Assembly: GCA_964370775.1 (NCBI GenBank)
Contig: CAYJKT010000035.1
Location: forward strand, 1 to 26,048
Source: SIG603 sp964370775
GTDB taxonomy: Bacteria; Bacillota; Clostridia; Oscillospirales; Acutalibacteraceae
DNA length: 26,048 bases
Direction of reading: 5' to 3'
This document shows positions 7,270 to 14,878 of the stretch, piece after piece. The number at the start of each line of letters is the position of its first letter. The first letter of the stretch is position 1. Both the position numbers and the translations under genes were made by a program. The notes under the pieces are model-generated. The model had not been told where the DNA came from and did no database searches. It was given only the letters and a program-made list of their open reading frames with translations.

Positions 7270-8361
7270 TCAATATTTTTTTACAACATCATGCATTTCT
7301 TGCCAGCAGTTTTCCATGTCGCTCACTAATTTAAACTGAGTTCTTGCTCTATCTAAATTTTGTCCGTCACGATGAACTTTAAAGTATACGTCACCCATTA
7401 AATAATCAGTTAGGAAACGAATACCACATTCTAGTGTCATCATTTTAGCGCCCCACGGCAAGTTGTCAATTTCTGTCTCGGTCAAGGCAGATTTAGCTGT
7501 TGATAAGTAACCTTTTGTGAAAACATCAAAAAGATGCAAGCTAAAGTTAACTTTTGACATATCTTTTTCGTCTTCAGCACAATCATTTGCACCAAAACGA
7601 ATTGAATCACCAAAATCATTCAGGGATAAACCAGGCATAACCGTGTCCAAATCAATAACACAGATACCTTCTTTTGTCTTATTATCAAACAAAATATTGT
7701 TAAGCTTGGTGTCATTGTGTGTTACTCTTAATGGTAATTTGCCATCATTAAGTAAATCAACCAACACATGGCAATCTTTTTCTCTACTCAAAACAAAATC
7801 TATCTCCGCTTGAACATCTTTGGCTCTGCCAAGTTTGTCTTCGCTCAACGCTTTTTTAAATGTTTCTAAACGAGTAGGTGTGTGGTGGAAATTCGGTATA
7901 GTCTCGCAAAGAACAGAAGCATCAAAGTCGCTTAACATGTTTTGGAAATTACCAAAAACTGCTCCTACTGTATAGAAGTTTTCGTCGCTCTCTACTTTTT
8001 GCATACAGATAGTATCTTCAACAAAAACATACACTCTCCATGCATCGCCGTTATGGTCTTTTGCATACAATTCGCCGTCTTTTGTTTTAACAACAGTCAA
8101 TGTTTCTCTTAATGTGTCTCCACCGTTTTTCTCTATAATATTTTTTAGAAATGAAGTAACATTATATATATTGCCCATCAATCCATCTACATCTGTAAAT
8201 ATGTTAGTATTGATTTTTTGCAAAATATATCTTTTTTCAACACCGTTTCTCACCAAAACTTGATAAGTTGTGTTGATATGTCCCTCGCCATACGGTTCTA
8301 CTTCATATACATCATGGCCTAAATCGAATTTATCCGTTACTTCTCTTAGAATTTTTTCCAT
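7270..8361 (-). CDS. N-acetylhexosamine 1-kinase-like phosphotransferase
   Basis: The 363-residue cytoplasmic protein of the aminoglycoside phosphotransferase/choline kinase fold closely resembles bifidobacterial NahK, which phosphorylates GlcNAc and GalNAc at C1. Shared landmarks are IPNFHHTP, the catalytic loop RVTHNDTKLNN (Asp at about residue 217), the metal-binding IDLDTVMPGL (about 236-245) and NDFGDSIRFGA. The start at 8361 is chosen because GGAGG (8367-8371) is 5 bases away. The preceding in-frame ATG is only 2 bases from it, and the TTG further up would overlap it. It lies downstream of the khpA terminator. No lacto-N-biose phosphorylase or GalT-type partner is visible nearby, so substrate assignment to GlcNAc/GalNAc is inference. 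Confidence 0.82.
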   Translation of the reverse strand: MEKILREVTDKFDLGHDVYEVEPYGEGHINTTYQVLVRNGVEKRYILQKINTNIFTDVDGLMGNIYNVTSFLKNIIEKNGGDTLRETLTVVKTKDGELYAKDHNGDAWRVYVFVEDTICMQKVESDENFYTVGAVFGNFQNMLSDFDASVLCETIPNFHHTPTRLETFKKALSEDKLGRAKDVQAEIDFVLSREKDCHVLVDLLNDGKLPLRVTHNDTKLNNILFDNKTKEGICVIDLDTVMPGLSLNDFGDSIRFGANDCAEDEKDMSKVNFSLHLFDVFTKGYLSTAKSALTETEIDNLPWGAKMMTLECGIRFLTDYLMGDVYFKVHRDGQNLDRARTQFKLVSDMENCWQEMHDVVKKY

Positions 8362-8395
8362 CATATCCTCCAGCAATTTTATTATTATATAATAA

Positions 8396-8423
8396 AAAAC
8401 AAAAGCCCTAAGGCTTCTGTTTT
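8396..8423 (-). terminator. Terminator of the ylxM-ffh-rpsP-khpA operon
   Basis: On the minus strand AAAACAGAAGCC-TTAG-GGCTTTTGTTTT forms a 12-bp stem with one G-U pair and a 4-base loop, followed by a T run. It lies just after the khpA stop and before the kinase gene. Confidence 0.85.
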
Positions 8424-8440
8424 ATTAAGCTTTCAAAAAA

Positions 8441-8668
8441 TCAGTCTATCTCAACTGAAACTTTTTGACCTGTTCTAGTAGCAGCAGCTCTCATAACAGT
8501 GCGAATAGCCTTAGCAATTCTGCCTTGTTTGCCGATAATTCTGCCCATGTCAGTCTCTGCTACATGCAAATGATAAACAGTTGTATCATCAACTGTCTCA
8601 GTTGTAACATTAACTTCTTCTGGTTTTTCTACTAAATCTTTTGCTATAGAAATAAGTAAATCTTGCAT
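8441..8668 (-). CDS. khpA: KH-domain RNA-binding protein KhpA
   Basis: The 75-residue cytoplasmic protein is one KH domain with the GxxG loop GKQG in GRIIGKQGRIAKAIR (about 42-56), the usual size and sequence of KhpA (YlqC). In Firmicutes KhpA partners KhpB/Jag in RNA binding that affects cell elongation and division. The ATG has GAGGT 8 bases upstream. It follows rpsP by 18 bases, the conserved arrangement, and ends the operon here: a terminator follows directly. Confidence 0.95.
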   Translation of the reverse strand: MQDLLISIAKDLVEKPEEVNVTTETVDDTTVYHLHVAETDMGRIIGKQGRIAKAIRTVMRAAATRTGQKVSVEID

Positions 8669-8686
8669 ACTGGTAACCTCTCGATC

Positions 8687-8929
8687 TTAGTCGATAATTC
8701 CGTAGTTTTTAAACAATCTTTTTACTGTATCTGTAGGTTGTGCGCCTTTTTGCATCCAGTCTTTAGCTTTGTCTTCTTTAACTTTAACATCGCTAGGCTC
8801 TGTCATAGGATTATAATAACCGATTTCCTCGATAAATCTACCGTCTCTTGGGTAACGTGAATCTGCTACAACAATTCTGTAAAATGGGTTTCTTTTTGAG
8901 CCCATTCTTTTTAGTCTAATTTTAACCAT
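8687..8929 (-). CDS. rpsP: 30S ribosomal protein S16
   Basis: The 80-residue protein starts MVKIRLKRMGSKRNPFYRIVVADSR, continuing IEEIGYYNP, the classic bS16 sequence; it is a small-subunit assembly protein that binds 16S rRNA. Length is normal. GGAGGAATT precedes the ATG. It lies between ffh and khpA on the same strand, with 49 bases after ffh and no terminator in that gap, so it is co-transcribed from the ylxM promoter. Confidence 0.97.
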   Translation of the reverse strand: MVKIRLKRMGSKRNPFYRIVVADSRYPRDGRFIEEIGYYNPMTEPSDVKVKEDKAKDWMQKGAQPTDTVKRLFKNYGIID

Positions 8930-8978
8930 TATAAAATTCCTCCATTTAATTATATATATTATCCATTAAGGTAATATC

Positions 8979-10334
8979 TTACATTCCAAGCGGATTTCCG
9001 CCCATTGGTCCACCACCTAAAAGATTTTTAGGTATTCTCTTTTTGCCTTTTTTGCCACTAAATTGTTTCATCATTTTTTGCACTTGCTTAAATTGGTTCA
9101 ACAATCTGTTAACATCTTCAACCTTCATGCCACTACCAGCAGCAATACGTCTTTTTCTTTTTGCATCTATAATATCAGGTTTTGCTCTCTCTTGTTTTGT
9201 CATAGATAAAATAATAGCAGCATTTCTGTCCATTATTCTGTCATCTATGTCAACATCATCAAGATTTTTAACCCCTGGGATTTTCTCTAAAATTCCTTTT
9301 AATGGACCCATTTGCTTAACTTGTTGGAACTGCTCCAACATGTCGTTTAAGTCCATTTTGTTTTGCATAAGCTTTTCAGCAGTTTTCGCCGCCGCTTTTT
9401 CATCTATTTTAAGTTGAGCTTCCTCAATAAGAGTCATAACATCGCCCATGCCTAAAATTCTGCTTGCCATTCTGTCTGGGTGGAAAACTTCTAAATCATT
9501 GATTTTCTCGCCTGTACCAGAGAACTTAATTGGCTTACCTGTAACAGCTTTAATAGAAAGAGCCGCACCACCACGAGTGTCACCGTCTAGTTTTGTTAAA
9601 ATAACACCTGTGATATCAAGTTTTTCGTCGAAAGTTTTCGCTACGTTTACTGCCTCTTGACCAGTCATAGAGTCAACAACCAATAATATGTCTGTAGGGT
9701 TAACTTCTGTTTTAATTCGTCTTAATTCTTCCATCAAGACTTCATCTATTTGTAATCGACCAGCTGTATCTATAATAACATAGTCGTTACCGTAATCTTT
9801 TGCGTGTGCAATAGCTTGTCTAGCAGTTTGCACAGGGTCTTGCGTACCTTTTTCAAAAACATGTGCGCCAGCTTGTTCACCAACAACTTGTAGCTGTTTA
9901 ATCGCAGCTGGTCTATAAATATCGCCTGCTACCAAAAGAGGTCTATGCCCTTGGTTTTTAAGCATTAATGCAAGTTTTGCAGCATGTGTTGTTTTACCAG
10001 CACCTTGCAAACCACACATCATAATTATAGCCGGAGGTTTACTAGAAGTGTTAAGTCTCTCTTGTGTGCCACCCATTAGGTTACAAAGTTCTTCGTTAAC
10101 AATTTTAACCACCATTTGCCCTGGTGTTAAACTTTCCATAACCTCAGAACCTATCGCACGCTCTGTAATCGTTGCTGTAAAATCTTTAGCAACTTTATAG
10201 TTAACATCTGCTTCAAGAAGAGCTAATCTAACCTCACGCATTGCTTCTTTAACATCTGCTTCGTTCAGTTTTCCTTTGCCTTTTAACTTTTTAAAAGAAT
10301 TGGTCAGTTTGTCTACTAATCCTTCAAACGGCAT
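8979..10334 (-). CDS. ffh: Signal recognition particle protein Ffh (SRP54)
   Basis: The 451-residue GTPase binds the SRP RNA and signal sequences of nascent membrane proteins and delivers ribosomes to FtsY at the membrane. An N-terminal helical domain (about 1-85) precedes the G domain, with GLQGAGKTT (G1), DTAGRLQ (G3) and TKLDGDTRGG (G4). The methionine-rich M domain (about 300-451) includes the RNA-binding RKRRIAAGSGM segment and ends in a Gly/Met tail. Length is normal. GGGGGAG precedes the ATG. It starts 13 bases after ylxM, the conserved Firmicutes pairing. Confidence 0.98.
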   Translation of the reverse strand: MPFEGLVDKLTNSFKKLKGKGKLNEADVKEAMREVRLALLEADVNYKVAKDFTATITERAIGSEVMESLTPGQMVVKIVNEELCNLMGGTQERLNTSSKPPAIIMMCGLQGAGKTTHAAKLALMLKNQGHRPLLVAGDIYRPAAIKQLQVVGEQAGAHVFEKGTQDPVQTARQAIAHAKDYGNDYVIIDTAGRLQIDEVLMEELRRIKTEVNPTDILLVVDSMTGQEAVNVAKTFDEKLDITGVILTKLDGDTRGGAALSIKAVTGKPIKFSGTGEKINDLEVFHPDRMASRILGMGDVMTLIEEAQLKIDEKAAAKTAEKLMQNKMDLNDMLEQFQQVKQMGPLKGILEKIPGVKNLDDVDIDDRIMDRNAAIILSMTKQERAKPDIIDAKRKRRIAAGSGMKVEDVNRLLNQFKQVQKMMKQFSGKKGKKRIPKNLLGGGPMGGNPLGM

Positions 10335-10347
10335 ATTCTCTCCCCCT

Positions 10348-10698
10348 TTAATCTCTAATATAATCTAATTGTTTTACTATATTATCAATACTATCACAAA
10401 TCTCTTTATTATTTGTGAGATTTTTGACAGCTAATGCAGTTTTTGCTATATCATTTATACGCACTTCGTTTTCATTATACTTTTTAACAAGCATAAGTTT
10501 ATCTTCCATATAAAAAAGCTGTTGTTCTGCTCTTTTAACGGCATCTCTCACGCCTTGCCTTGTTATATCAAGGTTTTCAGAAATCTCAGCAAGAGATAAG
10601 TCTTCGTTAACGTATAGGTCTAAAATGTCTTTTTGTTTGTCGCTTAATAGCTCTCCGTAAAAATCAAGAAGAATAGATACATTAAAATCTTTTGCCAT
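10348..10698 (-). CDS. ylxM: YlxM-type putative SRP-associated helix-turn-helix protein (UPF0122)
   Basis: The 116-residue protein has a sigma-70 region 4-like helix-turn-helix: SDKQKDILDLYVNEDLSLAE, then ISENLDITRQGVRDAVKRAE. YlxM proteins are encoded next to ffh, and in streptococci YlxM stimulates SRP GTPase activity. The start ATG at 10698 has GGAGGTAAT directly before it. A 60-codon in-frame extension upstream crosses the promoter and is not translated. It is first in the operon, behind a perfect consensus promoter, 13 bases before ffh. Confidence 0.93.
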   Translation of the reverse strand: MAKDFNVSILLDFYGELLSDKQKDILDLYVNEDLSLAEISENLDITRQGVRDAVKRAEQQLFYMEDKLMLVKKYNENEVRINDIAKTALAVKNLTNNKEICDSIDNIVKQLDYIRD

Positions 10699-10747
10699 AT
10701 TACCTCCAAACAGCTGTAAAGTAAAATCCTTTACACCGACTTTTTGA

Positions 10748-10776
10748 ATTATACTACAAACTTTTTTTATTGTCAA
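10748..10776 (-). promoter_or_regulatory. Consensus sigma-A promoter of the ylxM-ffh operon
   Basis: On the minus strand TTGACA (10771-10776), a 17-bp spacer and TATAAT (10748-10753) give a 12 of 12 match. Its -35 box is 3 bases from the -35 box of the divergent threonine aldolase promoter. Confidence 0.92.
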
Positions 10777-10779
10777 GCC

Positions 10780-10808
10780 TTTACAAAAAGTTTTTGATGT
10801 TGTACAAT
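10780..10808 (+). promoter_or_regulatory. Promoter of the threonine aldolase gene
   Basis: TTTACA (10780-10785), a 17-bp spacer and TACAAT (10803-10808) are each one base off consensus, 31 bases before the start codon. It is divergent from and abuts the ylxM promoter, so RNA polymerase binding at one site should hinder the other. Confidence 0.85.
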
Positions 10809-10839
10809 GATTGGATATATAATAGAAAAGGAAAATAAA

Positions 10840-11886
10840 ATGATTTATTTTAATTGTGATTACACTGAGGGTGCTCACCCTAGTATATTGAAAAGCTTAA
10901 CAGACACGAATTTTACCCAATATTTGGGTTATGGAGACGACGATCACACAAGAAATGCACAAAGATTAATTAAAGAAGCTATCGACTGCCCTACAGCTGA
11001 CGTGCATTTTTTAGTTGGAGGAACTCAAGTTAATTTAACTTTTATTTCATCAGCATTAAGACCACACCAAGGAGTTATGGCTGCTACTACAGGGCACATC
11101 AGCACACACGAAAGTGGAGCGATTGAGGCAACTGGACACAAAGTTATTACATTAAATAGCGAAGCTAACGGCAAAGTGAGTGCAGAACTTGCTGAAAAAT
11201 GCATAACTGAACACTTAAACGATGTTAACCACGAACATTCAGTTTACCCAAAAATGGTTTATATATCAAACTCAACTGAAAACGGCTGTGTTTACACAAA
11301 AAAAGAGATTAGTGAACTTAGCGAAGTTTGCAAAAAGTATAGTCTATATCTATATATGGACGGTGCAAGACTAGGCTATGCTTTGGCGTCTCCAAAAAGT
11401 GATTTAACTTTAGCAGATATAGCTAAGTATTGTGATGCTTTTTATATTGGAGGCACTAAAGTTGGCGCAATGTTTGGCGAGGCACTTGTTATTGTTAATG
11501 ATAGTCTTAAAGACGATTTTAGATATATCATCAAGCAAAAAGGTGCATTAATGGCAAAGGGTTGGGTTTTGGGAACTCAATTTGAATGTTTGTTTACCGA
11601 CAACTTATACATGCAAATATCAAAATCAGCTGTAGACAAAGCTTTTACTATCGCTTACGAGCTAAAAGCTATGGGAGTTGAATTTTTAGCAGAGCCTGAG
11701 AGCAATCAGATTTTCCCAATTTTCACAGACGAACAAGTTGAAAAAATTAACGAAAAATACGCTACTGCACTTTGGGAAAAACTAGGAGATAACAGAAACG
11801 CTACAAGAATTTGCACATCTTGGGCTACAACTGACATAAATGTACATAATTTAGTTAAAGATATTAAGGAAATTCTTTGCAAATAA
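10840..11886 (+). CDS. ltaE: Low-specificity L-threonine aldolase
   Basis: The 348-residue PLP enzyme of fold type I cleaves L-threonine (and allo-threonine) to glycine and acetaldehyde. Visible features are FNCDYTEGAHPSIL at the N terminus, the VGGTQVN region, LYMDGARLGYAL with the PLP-binding Asp (about 174), and DAFYIGGTKVGA with the Schiff-base Lys (about 207). The ATG at 10840 has AAAGGA 8 to 9 bases upstream; an earlier in-frame ATG falls in the promoter -10. It is transcribed alone, with the next promoter starting right after its stop. It may supply glycine; the serine dehydratase far downstream acts on a related pool. Confidence 0.92.
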   Translation: MIYFNCDYTEGAHPSILKSLTDTNFTQYLGYGDDDHTRNAQRLIKEAIDCPTADVHFLVGGTQVNLTFISSALRPHQGVMAATTGHISTHESGAIEATGHKVITLNSEANGKVSAELAEKCITEHLNDVNHEHSVYPKMVYISNSTENGCVYTKKEISELSEVCKKYSLYLYMDGARLGYALASPKSDLTLADIAKYCDAFYIGGTKVGAMFGEALVIVNDSLKDDFRYIIKQKGALMAKGWVLGTQFECLFTDNLYMQISKSAVDKAFTIAYELKAMGVEFLAEPESNQIFPIFTDEQVEKINEKYATALWEKLGDNRNATRICTSWATTDINVHNLVKDIKEILCK

Positions 11887-11888
11887 TG

Positions 11889-11917
11889 TTTACATAATAC
11901 CTCATAAATGCTATAAT
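11889..11917 (+). promoter_or_regulatory. Promoter of the small peptide-metG-tatD operon
   Basis: TTTACA (11889-11894), a 17-bp spacer and TATAAT (11912-11917) lie just after the threonine aldolase stop. This is a strong sigma-A promoter giving a leader of about 30 bases before the 33-codon gene. Confidence 0.88.
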
Positions 11918-11955
11918 TATGGGGTGTAAATAAAATTTTAAAAGGAAGTGTAACT

Positions 11956-12057
11956 ATGAACGAGAAAAAACGTAAACTTTTTATTAGAGTAACAGCGATT
12001 GTATTGGCTGGATTAATGGTACTTTCTGCACTATCAGTAGTTATTTTTAGCCTTTAA
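11956..12057 (+). CDS. Small single-pass membrane peptide (33 residues)
   Basis: The gene has AAAGGAAG 6 bases before its ATG and encodes a 33-residue peptide. A charged start (MNEKKRKLF) is followed by one hydrophobic helix (about residues 10-33, IRVTAIVLAGLMVLSALSVV). It resembles the tiny DUF4044-type membrane proteins of Firmicutes, but I cannot assign a family with certainty. It is the first gene behind the 11889-11917 promoter and ends 23 bases before metG, so it is co-transcribed with metG and tatD. The positive N terminus predicts an N-in orientation. A role as a leader peptide controlling metG is possible but unsupported, since no hairpin follows it. Confidence 0.75.
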   Translation: MNEKKRKLFIRVTAIVLAGLMVLSALSVVIFSL

Positions 12058-12080
12058 TTATAAAATGAACGGAGTAAATG

Positions 12081-14018
12081 ATGAATAATTATTATCTAAC
12101 AACTGCAATTGCATACACAAGTGGAAGACCACACGTGGGCAATACTTATGAGATTATTCTAGCAGATAGTATCGCTAGATTTAAACGTCAACAAGGATAT
12201 AACGTGTTTTTCCAAACTGGAACAGACGAGCACGGACAAAAAAATGAAGAAAAAGCAGCTGCTAAAGGTGTTACACCTCAAGCTTATGTTGATGAAATCG
12301 CTGCTGTTATTAAAGATAATTTCGATAAAATGAACTTGTCTTACGATAAATTTATAAGAACAACTGACACTTACCACAAAGAGCAAGTGCAAAAAATCTT
12401 CAAAAAACTATATGACAAAGGCGATATTTACAAAGGTCATTACGAGGGTTTATACTGCACACCTTGCGAGAGCTTTTTTACAGAGAGCCAACTAGCAGAC
12501 GGAAAGTGCCCAGATTGTGGTGGCGAAGTTAAACCTGCACAAGAGGAAGCTTATTTCTTTAAAATGAGCAAATATGCTGATAGACTTATCGAGCATATCA
12601 ACAATCACCCAGAGTTTATTCAACCAGTTTCTCGTAAAAATGAGATGATGAATAACTTCTTAATCCCAGGACTTCAAGACCTTTGTGTGTCTAGAACAAC
12701 TTTTAGTTGGGGTATTCCACTAAGCTTTGACCCAAAACATGTTACTTATGTTTGGTTAGATGCGCTTACAAACTATATCACAGGTATCGGTTACGATTGC
12801 GACGGAAATCATTCAGAGCAATTCAACAGCTTATGGCCTGCTGATTTACACCTTATTGGTAAAGATATTATACGTTTCCACACACTTTACTGGCCAATCT
12901 TCTTAATGGCTTTGGATTTACCACTGCCTAAGCAAATTTTTGGTCACCCTTGGTTATTGCAAGATGGTGGAAAAATGAGTAAATCTAAAGGTAATGTTAT
13001 TTATGCAGATGACATTGCTGAACTTTATAGCGTTGATGCTACAAGATATTTTGTGCTACACGAGATGCCTTTTGACAACGACGGTACTATCACATGGGAT
13101 TTACTTACAGAGCGTACAAACTCAGATCTAGCTAACACTTTAGGCAACCTAGTAAACCGTACAATCTCAATGTGTAACAAATACTTTGACGGTGTTGTTG
13201 TTAATGCAAATGTTTGTGATGAAATGGACGCTGACCTTAAAGAAGTTGTTAGTAGCGCAAAAGATAAAGTAGCTGCTAAAATGGATTTATTCAGAGTAGC
13301 AGATGCTATTACTGAGATTTTTGCTGTATTTAAAAGATTAAATAAATATATAGATGAAACTTGCCCTTGGGTTCTTGCTAAGGACGAGGCTCAATTCCCT
13401 AGACTACAAACAGTTTTATACAACTTGATTGAGGGTATTTCTGTTGGTGCTAACTTGCTTTCTTCTTTCTTACCTGCTACTTCAGAGAGCATTTTAAAAC
13501 AAATTAACGCAGATGCTAGAAGCTATGACAGCCTAAGCGAATTTGGTTTATATCCAAGTGACAACAAAGTTACAGAAACACCTGAGATTTTATTTGCTAG
13601 ACTTGACCCTAAAGAGATGAACGAAAAAATCGAAGCATTTATGGGCAAATATGTAACAGAAGAAGCTGTAGAAGAAGAGGAAGAAGTAGTAGTTCCTCAA
13701 ATCGGTATAGAAGATTTCTTTAAAGTTAACATAAAAGTTGGCGAAGTTTTAGAGTGCGAAAAAGTTAAAAAATCTAAAAAGCTTCTAAAATTCTTGATTA
13801 ATGACGGCAAAGGTACAAGAACAATTGTCTCTGGTGTGGCTCAGTGGTATGACCCAGCAGATTTAGTAGGCAAAAAAGTTTTGTTTGTTGCAAACCTAAA
13901 ACCTGTTAAACTTTGTGGAATTGAAAGCAACGGTATGATACTTTCTTCTGAAGATAAAGAGGGTAACATTCAACTTCTTAACGCAGATACACATCCGACA
14001 GGAGCGGTTATAGGATGA
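12081..14018 (+). CDS. metG: Methionyl-tRNA synthetase
   Basis: The 645-residue class I synthetase charges tRNA-Met. Features in order are the HIGH-type motif HVGN (about 18-21), a zinc knuckle CTPC...CPDC (Cys at about 126, 129, 143, 146), KMSKS (about 298-302) and the anticodon-binding helical domain. A C-terminal EMAPII/Trbp111-like tRNA-binding domain (about 545-645, with VKVGEVLECEKV-type and NLKPVKLCGIESNGM) is typical of the two-domain bacterial form. The ATG at 12081 is preferred over the adjacent ATG at 12078 because GGAG is 6 rather than 3 bases away. Its stop overlaps the tatD start (ATGA). No T-box is visible upstream. Confidence 0.97.
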   Translation: MNNYYLTTAIAYTSGRPHVGNTYEIILADSIARFKRQQGYNVFFQTGTDEHGQKNEEKAAAKGVTPQAYVDEIAAVIKDNFDKMNLSYDKFIRTTDTYHKEQVQKIFKKLYDKGDIYKGHYEGLYCTPCESFFTESQLADGKCPDCGGEVKPAQEEAYFFKMSKYADRLIEHINNHPEFIQPVSRKNEMMNNFLIPGLQDLCVSRTTFSWGIPLSFDPKHVTYVWLDALTNYITGIGYDCDGNHSEQFNSLWPADLHLIGKDIIRFHTLYWPIFLMALDLPLPKQIFGHPWLLQDGGKMSKSKGNVIYADDIAELYSVDATRYFVLHEMPFDNDGTITWDLLTERTNSDLANTLGNLVNRTISMCNKYFDGVVVNANVCDEMDADLKEVVSSAKDKVAAKMDLFRVADAITEIFAVFKRLNKYIDETCPWVLAKDEAQFPRLQTVLYNLIEGISVGANLLSSFLPATSESILKQINADARSYDSLSEFGLYPSDNKVTETPEILFARLDPKEMNEKIEAFMGKYVTEEAVEEEEEVVVPQIGIEDFFKVNIKVGEVLECEKVKKSKKLLKFLINDGKGTRTIVSGVAQWYDPADLVGKKVLFVANLKPVKLCGIESNGMILSSEDKEGNIQLLNADTHPTGAVIG

Positions 14019-14779
14019 TTTTTGATTCACACGCACATTATGACGACGCACGTTTTGATGAAGACAGAGACGAGCTACTTTCTAAAGTGCTACCATTAAA
14101 AGGTGTTGTCGGCATACTTAACTGTGCTTCTACCTTTGATAGTATCGATAAAACCTTAGAGCTATCAAGTAAACATCCTTATCTATATTCAGCTTTGGGA
14201 ATTCACCCAGAGTGCGCAAACGACCTACCTAGTGATTATATTAGCATAATTAAAAAGAAAGTTTTAGCTGACGAAAAAGTTATTGCTATCGGTGAGATAG
14301 GGCTTGATTATTACTATGCTGATGTGTGCCCAAAAGAGGTGCAACACAAGGTTTTTACTGAGCATTTAGAGCTTGCAAAAGAGCTTGATATGCCTGTGGT
14401 TTTGCATGATAGAGATGCTCATGGCGACATGTTAGACTACTTGAGAAAATACAAGCCTAGAGGTGTTTTACATTGCTTTTCAGGCTCTGTAGAAATGGCT
14501 TTAGAAGCTGTTTCTCTAGGTATGTATATAGGCATTGGTGGCGTGGTAACATTCACCAATGCAAAGCATTGCCCAGATGTTGTAAAGGCAATCCCACTTG
14601 ATAAACTTCTTTTAGAAACCGATTGCCCTTATATGGCGCCTGTTCCTTTTAGAGGAAAAAGAAACGATTCTTCTCTTATACTTCATATTGCGGAAAAAAT
14701 AGGAGAGCTTCGTGGAATTAGCGCAGAAGAAGTCGCTTATACTTGCAGAAATAATGTTAGAGATTTGTTTGGTGTATAA
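14015..14779 (+). CDS. tatD: TatD-family metal-dependent hydrolase/DNase
   Basis: The 254-residue TIM-barrel metallohydrolase has FDSHAHYDD (metal ligands His6 and His8), GEIGLDYYY (Glu ligand), LHDRDAHGD, LHCFSGS and the late LLETDCPYMAP (Asp ligand). Family members are 3'-5' DNases or D-aminoacyl-type hydrolases acting in DNA repair and quality control. It overlaps metG by 4 bases (ATGA) and is translationally coupled to it, a common pairing in Firmicutes. No strong terminator follows, and the secA promoter begins 29 bases after the stop. Confidence 0.95.
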   Translation: MIFDSHAHYDDARFDEDRDELLSKVLPLKGVVGILNCASTFDSIDKTLELSSKHPYLYSALGIHPECANDLPSDYISIIKKKVLADEKVIAIGEIGLDYYYADVCPKEVQHKVFTEHLELAKELDMPVVLHDRDAHGDMLDYLRKYKPRGVLHCFSGSVEMALEAVSLGMYIGIGGVVTFTNAKHCPDVVKAIPLDKLLLETDCPYMAPVPFRGKRNDSSLILHIAEKIGELRGISAEEVAYTCRNNVRDLFGV

Positions 14780-14807
14780 TTTTCAATGTAACATCACATA
14801 AAAATCA

Positions 14808-14836
14808 TTGATAAATACTTAAATACGTGGTATAAT
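14808..14836 (+). promoter_or_regulatory. Promoter of secA
   Basis: TTGATA (14808-14813), a 17-bp spacer and TATAAT (14831-14836) lie 42 bases before the secA start codon. Confidence 0.88.
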
Positions 14837-14878
14837 TGTAAGATTAAATCCTGTTTATACATGAAAGGTTAGTGAGTT

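Noticed and set aside
9043..9660. Plus-strand open frames opposite ffh, and similar frames opposite groEL, secA and sdaAA
   Set aside because: They are antisense shadows of strongly conserved genes, with no promoters or ribosome binding sites and Ser/Phe/Leu-rich nonsense composition.
10699..10878. 60-residue N-terminal extension of YlxM
   Set aside because: It would cross the consensus -10 and -35 boxes and has no ribosome binding site. The ATG at 10698 has GGAGG directly before it and gives the family's normal length.
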